From contig CAJTGI010000005.1 of the NCBI GenBank assembly GCA_910575435.1, positions 203,574-267,573 on the forward strand: a DNA stretch of 64,000 nt. Direction: 5' to 3'. The notes beneath the pieces were generated by a model, which did not search any database, was not told where the DNA came from, and was given only the letters and a program-made list of their open reading frames with translations. Shown here one piece after another: positions 16,892 to 25,256 of this stretch. This DNA is from Clostridiaceae bacterium. Lineage in GTDB: Bacteria; Bacillota; Clostridia; Lachnospirales; Lachnospiraceae. How positions within the stretch are numbered: the stretch's first letter is position 1; every line of letters starts with the position of its first letter. The translations under genes were made by a program, and so were the position numbers.

Positions 16892-18070
16892 ATGTCAGCT
16901 AAAACATATCAAGATTCCATGCCCCTGGCACCACTGAAAATCGTTGCCATGGGCAACTGCCGGGAAATCGGCGATAAGATTAATCAAATCATCACTGCCA
17001 GGAGACAGGAATCTCTGGCAAATGTCACAGACAAGCCCGAATTCATGGTAAAAGATTATCACATAGAAAACTATCTGGTAGACTTCGACTGCCCCCGCTT
17101 CCGCACTGGGGAGGGACGGGGCATCATACATGAATCCATCCGGGGATCCGACCTCTTTATCATCTCTGACACCGTAAATTATCATGAGACATACCAGATG
17201 CGGGGTTCCACCACCATGATGTCGCCGGACGACCATTTTATGGACCTGAAGCGAATCATCATGGCATGCAGCGGACAGCCCAGGCGAATCACCGTCATCA
17301 TGCCCTATCTCTACGAGGGAAGGCAGCATATCCGCATGGTCAATGAATCCCTGGACTGCGCCCAGGCCATGCAGGAACTGGTCGCCATGGGGGTGGAAAC
17401 CATCATCACCTTTGACGCCCACGACAACCGGGTGCAGAATGCCATCCCAAACCATGGGTTTGACAATTTCTACACCTCCTATCAGTTTATCAGCGAGATA
17501 CTGAGCCAAAATCCGGAGATGAGCGTGACGCCGGAAAGCCTGTGCGTCGTCAGTCCCGACGAGGGAGGAATGCGGCGGGCAGTATACTATGCCAACCTGA
17601 TGGGCGTGGACATGGGCATGTGCTACCGCAGGAGAGACTACTCCCAGATCGTCAATGGAGAGCATCCCGTGGTTTCCTTTGAATTTCTGGGAAAAGAGCT
17701 GGCAGGAAAAAACGTGATCGTTGTGGACGATATGATTGCCACGGGAAATACCATGCTGGAAGTGGCCAGGGAATTAAAGAAACGGGGGGCGGAAAAAATC
17801 TTCCTCACCGCCACCTTCGGCCTATTCTCCAACGGCCCCTCCTGGCTGGACGAGGCGTATGAAAAAGACCTCTTCCATCAAATCTACACCACCAACCTGT
17901 GCTACTGCCCTGAGGAACTGCTGGCAAAGCCCTATTACCACAACGTGGACCTGAGCCGCTACATCGCCCTCATCATAGATACCCTGAACCACGACACCTC
18001 GGTCAACGAGATTTCCAGCGGCACCAGGCGAATCCAGGAACTCATCGCCGCCCGCCGGAACGAAAGATAG
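16892..18070 (+). CDS. prs: ribose-phosphate pyrophosphokinase (PRPP synthase), long clostridial type
   Basis: Forms PRPP from ribose 5-phosphate and ATP for nucleotide, His and Trp synthesis. The PRPP-binding loop VVDDMIATGNTM is near residue 280; TVIMPYLYEGRQHIR and ITFDAHDNRV are the ATP and metal-binding segments. With 392 aa it is longer than the usual 315 aa, with extra sequence at both ends, as in a divergent clostridial branch. The ATG at 16892 has AAAGGA 8 nt upstream; the TTG at 16874 lacks a site. It is a monocistronic plus-strand gene with its own promoter and a leader inverted repeat. Confidence 0.9.
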   Translation: MSAKTYQDSMPLAPLKIVAMGNCREIGDKINQIITARRQESLANVTDKPEFMVKDYHIENYLVDFDCPRFRTGEGRGIIHESIRGSDLFIISDTVNYHETYQMRGSTTMMSPDDHFMDLKRIIMACSGQPRRITVIMPYLYEGRQHIRMVNESLDCAQAMQELVAMGVETIITFDAHDNRVQNAIPNHGFDNFYTSYQFISEILSQNPEMSVTPESLCVVSPDEGGMRRAVYYANLMGVDMGMCYRRRDYSQIVNGEHPVVSFEFLGKELAGKNVIVVDDMIATGNTMLEVARELKKRGAEKIFLTATFGLFSNGPSWLDEAYEKDLFHQIYTTNLCYCPEELLAKPYYHNVDLSRYIALIIDTLNHDTSVNEISSGTRRIQELIAARRNER

Positions 18071-18110
18071 GACAAATCAAGAACGACGCAGAAATATTTA
18101 TAGCGAGCCA

Positions 18111-19061
18111 TTACTCCCGAACGGCCAGGAATGCATTGAGATTTCCCCGGTTTCCCCGGGAGGCCCGATGGGAATAAAATAGCATGGGATGACAGCAGGT
18201 ACAGATGCCGGACACATGAATGCGTTCCGGCGGAATGCCTGCTTCTTTCAATGCCAGAAAATTAGCCGCCCACAAATCCAACTGGTATTTTCCCGGCCGC
18301 TGTCCCGGATAGGCGATTTCTGCCATCTCCTCCCGACCATAGTTCTCCTCAAAGGCTGAAACCACTTCCCCGTCCACCTCGTAGCAGTCCCGGCAGATGG
18401 AGGGGCCAATCACCGCCACCAAGTCTTCCGGGCGGCTGCCAAAGCATGCCACCATCTCTTCCACCGTCCTGGCCCCCATCTTGGCCGACGTTCCCCGCCA
18501 GCCGGCGTGGGAGGAAGCGATGGCACGGTGCTTCGGATCCACGAATAACAAGGGCACGCAGTCCGCATAGGAGGTGGCAAGGCAGAGTCCCGGCACATCC
18601 GTACACAGCCCGTCAATCCCCTGCAGTTTCTTGCTGATTTCTTCTCCACAGGCCTCTCCCCCTGCCACCCTCTTCACACGGGTATCGTGTACTTGGTCGG
18701 ACAGCACCAATTTTCCTGAATCCACGCCTATCGCCCTACAGAAGATGCGAAAATTTTCCCCCACCACATCCTGGGAAACCCCTCTGGAAAATCCCAGATT
18801 CATCTCTCCCAGGCATCCCTGGCTCACGCCTCCGAACCGGGTGGAAAACGCCGCATTAATAAATGAAAATCCATCCAAGGGGGCAAAACGCAGCAATGGC
18901 ACCTCCCCCGACCATTCCAGGCGGCAGACTTCCTCTCGCCGATAGCAGACAACCCCGACCGGACACTGCGCTCTTCCGGTCTCGCTCCACAACTCCTCCA
19001 CATAGGCCCTCTTTTCCCCAAAAGAAGAAAAGGCGGGCAAAACCATGGAATCACTCTCCAT
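18111..19061 (-). CDS. pgeF: purine nucleoside phosphorylase, YfiH/laccase-domain family
   Basis: Member of the DUF152 (YlmD/YfiH) family, now known as purine nucleoside phosphorylases in place of the older multicopper oxidase label. It has 316 aa. Zn-ligand motifs are SDQVHDTRV, SYADCVPLLF and SSHAGWRGT (His and Cys), with C-terminal CTCCHPMLFYSHRASRGNRGN. GGAGGAGCAAG precedes the ATG. It ends the rbgA-lepB-rnhB-yraN transcript region and converges on prs. Confidence 0.9.
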   Translation of the reverse strand: MESDSMVLPAFSSFGEKRAYVEELWSETGRAQCPVGVVCYRREEVCRLEWSGEVPLLRFAPLDGFSFINAAFSTRFGGVSQGCLGEMNLGFSRGVSQDVVGENFRIFCRAIGVDSGKLVLSDQVHDTRVKRVAGGEACGEEISKKLQGIDGLCTDVPGLCLATSYADCVPLLFVDPKHRAIASSHAGWRGTSAKMGARTVEEMVACFGSRPEDLVAVIGPSICRDCYEVDGEVVSAFEENYGREEMAEIAYPGQRPGKYQLDLWAANFLALKEAGIPPERIHVSGICTCCHPMLFYSHRASRGNRGNLNAFLAVRE

Positions 19062-19171
19062 CTTGCTCCTCCTCCTGCAATCTAAATTCTATCTATTCTC
19101 CTCTGAAAAAAATGCATTCCCTCCCACGTCACAAAGCAACAGCCACCCCCACGGCATGCCGCTGCCATTCA

Positions 19172-19540
19172 TCACCCGCAATAATCAAATGCATTCTCAA
19201 TATGGGAAATCTGGCCGCCGCCATCCACCCCAATCACGTCAAAGCGGCAGGGAACCTCCTGCGCATAGCCATTTCGCCCATAATAAGACAGAGCGGCCCT
19301 GCTAATGCGCCGCTGCTTTCTTCTATCCACCGCCTCCTCCGGGATTCCCCAGACAGAACTCCCCCGGTATTTCACCTCCACGAAGACCAGATACTCCCCA
19401 AACTTGGCAATCACATCAATCTCCCCATAGGGACATCGGTAATTCCTCTCCAGAATATCATATCCCTTGCCCTCAAGGTAATCCACCGCCAAAGCCTCAT
19501 ATTTCTGGCCCGTCTCCCAGGTACTTCTTTCTGTCTGCAA
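19172..19540 (-). CDS. UPF0102 family protein YraN (endonuclease-like fold)
   Basis: Protein of 122 aa with the UPF0102 signature: GQKYEALAVDYLEGKGY, then GEIDVIAKFGEYLVFVEVKYR, which holds the E-x-D...ExK core of restriction-endonuclease-like folds. The start codon is TTG at 19540 with GGAGGGG 3-5 nt upstream. It is cotranscribed with rnhB and the FlhB-like gene. The cellular function is unproven; DNA processing is the common proposal. Confidence 0.9.
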   Translation of the reverse strand: MQTERSTWETGQKYEALAVDYLEGKGYDILERNYRCPYGEIDVIAKFGEYLVFVEVKYRGSSVWGIPEEAVDRRKQRRISRAALSYYGRNGYAQEVPCRFDVIGVDGGGQISHIENAFDYCG

Positions 19541-19579
19541 TCGTCCCCTCCTCGCATAATCATTCAGAATGCCCTGGGC

Positions 19580-19924
19580 CTACCTCTTTTTTAAATTGCC
19601 CGGAACATCCATCACCTTTCCCTTGATCTTATCCATGGCATCCACGTACACCAGCACTTCCGCCACCACCTGATACAATTCCTTGGGGATATACTCCCCG
19701 ATTTCCAGCTGTTCCAGGCTTCCCGCCAATTTTTCATCCTTATGTATGGGAATGTCATACTCTTGCGCCTTATCAATAATCTTCTCCGCCAGGTATCCCT
19801 TTCCGCTGGCAATCACCTTGGGAGCCACATCCCCCTTCTCGTACTCCAGGGCAATGGCAGACTGATTTGCGGGAGCGGCATCCAAAATGTCACCGGCAAC
19901 CATCTTCTTCCTTTTCTCTTCCAT
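19580..19924 (-). CDS. orphan FlhB C-terminal-domain protein (FlhX-like)
   Basis: Small protein (114 aa) resembling the cytoplasmic domain of the flagellar export switch FlhB/YscU. DVAPKVIASGKGYLAEKIIDKA and DIPIHKDEKLAGSLEQLEIG follow the family pattern. The membrane domain is absent and I do not see the NPTH autocleavage motif. No other flagellar gene is in the window. GGAGGAATCATTC precedes the ATG. It sits between rnhB and yraN in one strand-run. Function outside flagella is unknown. Confidence 0.8.
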   Translation of the reverse strand: MEEKRKKMVAGDILDAAPANQSAIALEYEKGDVAPKVIASGKGYLAEKIIDKAQEYDIPIHKDEKLAGSLEQLEIGEYIPKELYQVVAEVLVYVDAMDKIKGKVMDVPGNLKKR

Positions 19925-19963
19925 GAATGATTCCTCCTCTCTCCCTCCTGCGCCTTCAAATCC

Positions 19964-20752
19964 CTATGGGATAAAGTTCTTAATGAATGTCCGGCGGTGT
20001 ATCGGGCATGGCCCATACTTCTTCAAAGCGGCAATATGTGCGGCAGAGCCATAGCCCTTATGGGATGCGAACCCATACTCCGGGTATGCCTGATCATACT
20101 GAACCATCAGCCGGTCCCTGGTGACCTTTGCCAAAATGCTGGCCGCCGCAATGGAGACGCTCTTTTCATCCCCCTTGATAATTCCCACCTGCTCCACATT
20201 AATATCCGGAATGGTCACCGCATCCACCAGAAGCAAATCCGGCATCAGCTCCATCTGCTTTACCGCCTGCCTCATGGCCTCGTAAGTGGCCTGCAGTATA
20301 TTGATTTCATCTATTCTTTCCGGGGACACAATTCCCACCCCGAAGGCAAGGGATTTCTCCTGAATCTCCCGGAATAGTTGCTCCCTCTTTTTCTTATTCA
20401 GCTTCTTCGAATCGTTTAGATAAAAAATATCTGTCTGCATAGGCAAAATGCACGCCCCAGCCACCACGGGCCCCGCCAGAGGCCCCCTGCCCGCCTCGTC
20501 AATGCCGCAGATGGCGATATATTCCCCGCAATAGCTTTCCTCAAATATCTTCATCTCCCGCAGCCGCTGCTTTTCTGCCCTGATAAACTCCTCATGCTTT
20601 CTAATCGACTTCAGGCACTGCATGACACCCTTTCTGTCATCCTGGCTATAGAATGCCATCAGCGCTTCCCGCTGTTCTTCCCCGCACTCAAGCAATTCCT
20701 GCTTGATCTGGGCGACCGTCTTCCTCTTAGGATGCGCAGCCTTCTTCTCCAT
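19964..20752 (-). CDS. rnhB: ribonuclease HII
   Basis: Removes RNA from RNA:DNA hybrids and misincorporated ribonucleotides. It has 262 aa. The RNase HII core starts with ICGIDEAGRGPLAGPVVAG (catalytic Asp-Glu pair) and includes LLVDAVTIPD and SIAAASILAKVTRD. The first 75 residues are a Lys/Glu-rich helical extension typical of firmicute enzymes. The start at 20752 follows GGAAAGGAG with 7 nt spacing, 4 bp after the lepB stop. Confidence 0.94.
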   Translation of the reverse strand: MEKKAAHPKRKTVAQIKQELLECGEEQREALMAFYSQDDRKGVMQCLKSIRKHEEFIRAEKQRLREMKIFEESYCGEYIAICGIDEAGRGPLAGPVVAGACILPMQTDIFYLNDSKKLNKKKREQLFREIQEKSLAFGVGIVSPERIDEINILQATYEAMRQAVKQMELMPDLLLVDAVTIPDINVEQVGIIKGDEKSVSIAAASILAKVTRDRLMVQYDQAYPEYGFASHKGYGSAAHIAALKKYGPCPIHRRTFIKNFIP

Positions 20753-20756
20753 CGCA

Positions 20757-21530
20757 CTACTCCTTTCCTGACAGCATCCCGAAATGGGTGACAGGCCAGA
20801 TACGCAGGAACACCTTCCCCGATATATCACTTTTCTTCACCATGCCCACATAAGAATTGCGGCTGTCAGTACTCATATTTCGGTTATCTCCCAACACAAA
20901 ATATTCATCTTCTTTTATCGTAACAGGAACATTGGCATTGCCCCCATCCAGCGTCTTAGACAGACAATAGTTATCTGCCTCCAGTTTTTCCCCATCAATA
21001 TACACAGACCCATCCCGAATCTGCAAAGTTTCCCCTGGCAGTCCGATAATGCGCTTCACATAAAAACTGTCTTCCCCATTCTTTCCATCCCCCTTGGCCT
21101 TCACTGGAAAGACGACCACATCGAACCGTTCCGGCTCGCCAAAGATATAGCTTAATTTCTGAATAATCACAAAATCCCCATCAGACAAGGTCGGCTCCAT
21201 GGACTGCCCCTCCACCCTGGTCTGATATGCCACGAAATGAGTAATCAGCGAGGCAATAAAAAAGCCTAGCAGTAGGCAGACAGCCAGCATGAAAACATTG
21301 TTTACCGCTCTGAGGGAAGCGCTCTCCGCAGTGGGGCGCTTCACCGACGCCTCCTGCTCCAATCTGGACAGTTCCCACTGGAATTCTCGCATCTTCTCTT
21401 CCCGGACAGCAGCAGATTCCTTCCATGCCTCAGGTGGTTTTTCCCCGCCTCTTTCTTGATCCGCCTGGCGATATATCTCGATATCTTTGCAAAACGCCAG
21501 GCTTTCTTCGATTTCTTTCTCGTTATACAT
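20757..21530 (-). CDS. lepB: signal peptidase I (active paralog)
   Basis: Membrane serine peptidase that removes signal peptides of exported proteins. It has 257 aa, with a long charged cytoplasmic N-terminus (about 75 residues), one membrane helix (VFMLAVCLLLGFFIASLITHF), the catalytic Ser110 in VEGQSMEPTL and the catalytic Lys159 in YVKRIIGLPGE, then YFVLGDNRNMSTDSRN. Both dyad residues are present, unlike in the paralog at 22488-23123. It lies between rbgA and rnhB. The ribosome site before the first ATG is weak (GTTGGA), so the start is less certain. Confidence 0.95.
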   Translation of the reverse strand: MYNEKEIEESLAFCKDIEIYRQADQERGGEKPPEAWKESAAVREEKMREFQWELSRLEQEASVKRPTAESASLRAVNNVFMLAVCLLLGFFIASLITHFVAYQTRVEGQSMEPTLSDGDFVIIQKLSYIFGEPERFDVVVFPVKAKGDGKNGEDSFYVKRIIGLPGETLQIRDGSVYIDGEKLEADNYCLSKTLDGGNANVPVTIKEDEYFVLGDNRNMSTDSRNSYVGMVKKSDISGKVFLRIWPVTHFGMLSGKE

Positions 21531-21581
21531 TCCAACACCCGCCCGTATGCACTCTCCTCCATCAAGCCATTGCTTCTATGC

Positions 21582-22448
21582 TTATTGATCCGCTTGCACA
21601 CTAGGACTATCTGGCAATTCCAAACTGATTCTGCCAATACTTCCACTGCGGAAATCATCCACCAGATACCTTCCCGCCTGATCTGTATCCAGCACGCCTC
21701 CGGCCCTCACGCAGCCTCGCCGCCTGGCAATCTGTTCCAGCAGACTGGCTGGCTCCGATTCCTCCTCCAGCTGATAAAACGCCGCCACGGCTCCCTGATA
21801 ATTTTCCTTCAGAAACTCCAAAAGCAGGATGCTCAATTCGTAAATATGGAATAACTCATCCTTGATGGACCCGATAAACGCCAATCTAAGGCCCACGTTC
21901 TGGTCATCAAATTTAGGCCACAGAATGCCCGGGGTATCCAATAGTTCCACGCTCTTGTTCAGGCGAATCCACTGCTTTCCCTTGGTCACGCCCGGCTTAT
22001 TCCCCGTCTTGGTGCAAGCCTTTCTGGCAAAACTATTGATAAACGTAGACTTCCCCACATTGGGAATCCCCACGATCATGGCGCGAATGGGACGATTCTT
22101 GATTCCCCGCCGCCTGTCCCTCTCAATCTTTGCCTGACACGCCCGGACAATCATATCGTTCACATCTCTGATTCCCGTTCCCTTCTTCGCATTAACCTTG
22201 GCCACGAAAAACCCCCGCTCCTCGTAATACGACACCCATTTCTCCGTAGCCTTGGGGTCAGCCAAGTCAGATTTATTCAAAAGGATAATCCGGGATTTCC
22301 CATTGGCCATGGGATCAATATCGGGATTCTTGCTGCTCATGGGCACCCTGGCATCTACCAGCTCCACAATCACGTCAATCAGCTTTAAATCCTCCTGCAT
22401 GGCACGCTTCGCCTTTGTCATATGCCCCGGATACCATTGAAATTCCAT
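21582..22448 (-). CDS. rbgA: ribosome biogenesis GTPase YlqF/RbgA
   Basis: Circularly permuted GTPase required late in 50S assembly. It has 288 aa. G4 (LLNKSDLAD) precedes G1 (VGIPNVGKSTFIN) and G3 (DTPGILWP), the permuted order. The N-terminus FQWYPGHMTKAKRAM is the family hallmark. The start at 22448 has GAGG 6 nt upstream. It lies between the two signal peptidase genes. Confidence 0.96.
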   Translation of the reverse strand: MEFQWYPGHMTKAKRAMQEDLKLIDVIVELVDARVPMSSKNPDIDPMANGKSRIILLNKSDLADPKATEKWVSYYEERGFFVAKVNAKKGTGIRDVNDMIVRACQAKIERDRRRGIKNRPIRAMIVGIPNVGKSTFINSFARKACTKTGNKPGVTKGKQWIRLNKSVELLDTPGILWPKFDDQNVGLRLAFIGSIKDELFHIYELSILLLEFLKENYQGAVAAFYQLEEESEPASLLEQIARRRGCVRAGGVLDTDQAGRYLVDDFRSGSIGRISLELPDSPSVQADQ

Positions 22449-22487
22449 AACAAGCCTCATCTTTCTTATATATTTGCAGGGTACGCC

Positions 22488-23123
22488 CTATTTTCCATCC
22501 CCGGTAGCCGCTGGAGACGAAGAGGGAGAATCTTTCTTCTCCTGGGAAAAGCCATCCAGAAAACTGATTATTTCCAAAGTATTCATACGGAACCATGCCT
22601 TTCCTACGATATTGTCCCGCAGCACGTTCCCCACATTGGCATTGCGGCTGTCCTCTCCGCCGTTCCTATTGTCGCACAAGACAAAATACTCGTCCTCGTC
22701 CAGCGTAATCTCTTCCAATGCCACGCCGCCATTTTCCATTACGGGAAAACGATACTTCTCTTTCAGCCTCTCCCCGTCAATGTAGACTCTTCCCTCTTTG
22801 ATCTGCACCGTCTCCCCAGGCAGGCCGATTACCCGGTCCGCAGAATAATAATTGTGCTCCGAGCCACTCTGCCTCACTATGACCACGTCATTCCTCTTGA
22901 TGGAGTGGATGCGATAAGACATTTTATTTACCAGAATGCGATCCCCATTTTCCAGGGTGGGGGTCATGTCCTGCCCGGAAACCGTATAAATCTGCATCCC
23001 CCAGTGGGTAATCCCATAACCCAGAGCCACCACTGCGCAGACTTCCAAGAGGGTGACCAGAGCCTTGATCGCCAGCTTCTTCCTAGCCTCCTTCTGATTT
23101 TCTAAATCAAAATCATATTTCAT
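22488..23123 (-). CDS. signal peptidase I-like protein lacking the catalytic Ser and Lys
   Basis: Clear S26 family relative, 211 aa, with a short N-terminus, one membrane helix (about 20-40) and the segments RVIGLPGETVQIKEGRVYIDG and YFVLCDNRNGGEDSRN. The catalytic Ser is Asp52 (VSGQDMTPTL in place of GQSM.PTL) and the catalytic Lys is Asp96 (SADRVIGLPGE in place of VKRVIGLPGE). Both codons were read as GAC. The fold should be kept but peptidase activity should be lost. A similar Ser-to-Asp change is known in streptococcal pilus-assembly SipA. AGGGGAGAAGGA precedes the ATG. It lies directly after mecA and before rbgA. Confidence 0.9.
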   Translation of the reverse strand: MKYDFDLENQKEARKKLAIKALVTLLEVCAVVALGYGITHWGMQIYTVSGQDMTPTLENGDRILVNKMSYRIHSIKRNDVVIVRQSGSEHNYYSADRVIGLPGETVQIKEGRVYIDGERLKEKYRFPVMENGGVALEEITLDEDEYFVLCDNRNGGEDSRNANVGNVLRDNIVGKAWFRMNTLEIISFLDGFSQEKKDSPSSSPAATGDGK

Positions 23124-23134
23124 TCCTTCTCCCC

Positions 23135-23899
23135 TCAGCAAGCATACTCTCTCAAAGTCTTCAATGCCTGCTTTCCAATAATCAGACGGAAATGCTCCTT
23201 GCAGAATTGTTCAGCAAAAGGCTGGTTCTTGACATTGACCGCATACTCCGTAACCCGCTGGCACAGTGTCTGGTATTCTTCCTGCCGCAGCTTTCCCTTC
23301 TTGAGGAAGAGATACCATTTGCCCTCCGCTTCATCCTTATACAGCTTGCTGGGTATGTTTTTCTCCAAATGAACCGTCACGGCAAAATCCTCCACGGCGC
23401 TGAGGCTGGAAAAGCAGAATAATCTGGCCGTGTTCGGCCTCTTCCTCGACTTGCGCTGGGCTGGCTTCTTCGCCGCATGCTTCTGGTAGTCCACCTTTTC
23501 CTGGAGATCCTGGATAAACTCAGAGACAGAAATCCCCTCCTCAGACGCCCCGGCCTCCTCTGCGGCCATGGCCTCGACCAAGGAATCCGCGGTTCCCTCA
23601 TCCATCATTCCCACCAAGTTCTGGATTTGGTTCAGCATGCTCTGAATGCCTTCCTCTCCCTTGTCTGAAAAAGTGATAACCAGGGAATCATCCGGCATCC
23701 GCATCAACTGCATGGATACCATGCCGCCCTCCACCTCATAGCCGATTTCCTCTTCCGCCCGCTCTACCAGCTGCTCCAAAAAATCTCTGGACTTATCCTG
23801 ATTGGTGAATAAATCTTCTATTCCCAAGCCATACTCATTCATCTCTTCCATTGTCATATGGCACTGTATGGTATTTTTTCCTATTCTCTGAAATTCCAT
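23135..23899 (-). CDS. MecA-family adaptor protein
   Basis: Adaptor delivering substrates to ClpC-ClpP; 254 aa. The N-terminal domain reads FQRIGKNTIQCHMTMEEMNEYGL with the SRDFLEQLVERAEEEIGYE segment; the C-terminal domain begins at the segment around SLSAVEDFAVTVHL, and an acidic/Lys-rich linker separates them. The start at 23899 follows GGAAAGGAG. Its stop is 11 bp upstream of the dead signal peptidase gene, so the two are probably cotranscribed. Confidence 0.85.
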   Translation of the reverse strand: MEFQRIGKNTIQCHMTMEEMNEYGLGIEDLFTNQDKSRDFLEQLVERAEEEIGYEVEGGMVSMQLMRMPDDSLVITFSDKGEEGIQSMLNQIQNLVGMMDEGTADSLVEAMAAEEAGASEEGISVSEFIQDLQEKVDYQKHAAKKPAQRKSRKRPNTARLFCFSSLSAVEDFAVTVHLEKNIPSKLYKDEAEGKWYLFLKKGKLRQEEYQTLCQRVTEYAVNVKNQPFAEQFCKEHFRLIIGKQALKTLREYAC

Positions 23900-24268
23900 T
23901 GAACTTCTCCTTTCCGTCTGTCCCACCCCTTATCTGTTTATTGTATTCTCTCTTATGTATGCTGTCAACAGTTCCTGCTATTTCCCAGTGATTGCCACCT
24001 GGAAGAGACGCACCAAGCCATGGCGAAATGATGATACTAAACTAATATCGTCTTGAAAATTATTGAAAAGGGAACCTCGCATCACTCTATGGCGAAATTT
24101 TCTATAACTTTAAAAAGGGGGCATCCTGTAATACAGGATGCCTTAGGTATGAATTGAAAAAAGGGTAGTAGAATAAATCTACTAACATAAAAAGAGTAAT
24201 CCATTTTGGCGAAAAAGTCAATAAAGTATTTATAAAATGTTACTATTTGTTACTATTCACAGCCAAAT
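23900..24268. other. 369-bp intergenic region with terminator and repeat C
   Basis: Holds upstream DNA of mecA on the left, the short motif TGGCGAAA three times (near 24018, 24090 and 24206), a minus-strand terminator, and repeat C running into uppP. No open frame looks genuine. Confidence 0.5.
24117..24142 (-). terminator. rho-independent terminator downstream of uppP
   Basis: Perfect inverted repeat GGCATCCTGTA/TACAGGATGCC followed on the minus strand by CCCTTTTT. Confidence 0.75.
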
Positions 24269-24281
24269 CTAGAAAAAGAAC
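24248..24281 (+). repeat. dispersed repeat C, copy overlapping the uppP stop
   Basis: TGTTACTATTCACAGCCAAATCTAG followed by AAAAAGAAC. Its right part encodes the final Phe-rich codons and stop of UppP on the minus strand. Confidence 0.7.
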
Positions 24282-25072
24282 ACAAAGACAAGAAGCCCCA
24301 AAATAATCCGATACCAGCCAAAGATGCGAAAATCATTCTTCTGCACGAACTGCATCAGAAAGCGGATTACCAGAAGGGACACCCCGAATGCCGTGGCCAT
24401 CCCCAGAAAGAGCACCACAAGTTCCCGGCCGGTGAAGCTCCATCCAAACCCAGCCAATTTTAACAGGCTGGCGCCGAACATCACAGGGATTGCTAGGAAA
24501 AAGGTAAACTCCGCGGCGGCCTTCCGGGATAGCCCCAGGCAGAGACCGCCGATAATGGTGGCACCAGAGCGGCTGGTTCCGGGAAATGCAGCCGCCAGCA
24601 GCTGGAACACGCCCACCAGAAATGCCTGGCCATAGGAAATTCCAGCAATTTCCCCTACCGCCGGAATTCTGTCCTCATTCCATCCCTCCACCAGCAGAAA
24701 GGCAATGCCTACCGCCACCAGCATGATTCCCACAGTCTGATAATGATAAAACATTTCCTCCAGCCAGTCTCCCGCCAAGATTTCCAATAGCACCACCGGG
24801 ATGCATGCCACCCCGATTTTCCACCACATGTGAAAAACCGACGCATCCCATCCCCCCTCCCGGGAATAGGGAACCAGCCTCTTCCAGAACAGTACCACCA
24901 CCGCAAGAATCGCCCCCAGCTGAATCACCACCAGAAACATTTCCATAAAATCTGCTGACATGGGAAAGTCAATCCATTCTTCCAGCAGAATCATATGGCC
25001 AGTGCTACTGATGGGAAGCCACTCCGTAATCCCCTCCACGATGCCAAACAAGATAGCAAAAATATATTCCAT
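24269..25072 (-). CDS. uppP: undecaprenyl-diphosphatase
   Basis: BacA-type membrane phosphatase that recycles undecaprenyl pyrophosphate for cell-wall synthesis and gives bacitracin tolerance. It has 267 aa with several membrane helices. Motifs are EGITEWLPISSTGHMIL near the N-terminus and PGTSRSGATI with its catalytic Arg. GAGG precedes the ATG at 25072. The terminal run VFVFFF lies in dispersed repeat C. It has its own terminator. Confidence 0.96.
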   Translation of the reverse strand: MEYIFAILFGIVEGITEWLPISSTGHMILLEEWIDFPMSADFMEMFLVVIQLGAILAVVVLFWKRLVPYSREGGWDASVFHMWWKIGVACIPVVLLEILAGDWLEEMFYHYQTVGIMLVAVGIAFLLVEGWNEDRIPAVGEIAGISYGQAFLVGVFQLLAAAFPGTSRSGATIIGGLCLGLSRKAAAEFTFFLAIPVMFGASLLKLAGFGWSFTGRELVVLFLGMATAFGVSLLVIRFLMQFVQKNDFRIFGWYRIILGLLVFVFFF

Positions 25073-25256
25073 CCCCAAACCTCGCAATCATGTATTCACG
25101 CAGCAGACCGTCATAATGGAACCTCTTTATGCAGGAAATGGGCCAAATGCCCGGTCATCCCCACATGCAATCATGCGGCACATCGGTCCGCCTGGCTATG
25201 CGTTCATAAATAAATATATTCTTCGCAGGAATGGAATATGCCACAACATTTGCATC

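Noticed and set aside
18111..19061. Multicopper oxidase/laccase function
   Set aside because: The older family label; the Cys/His pattern matches YfiH-type purine nucleoside phosphorylases, and the copper-oxidase domains are absent.
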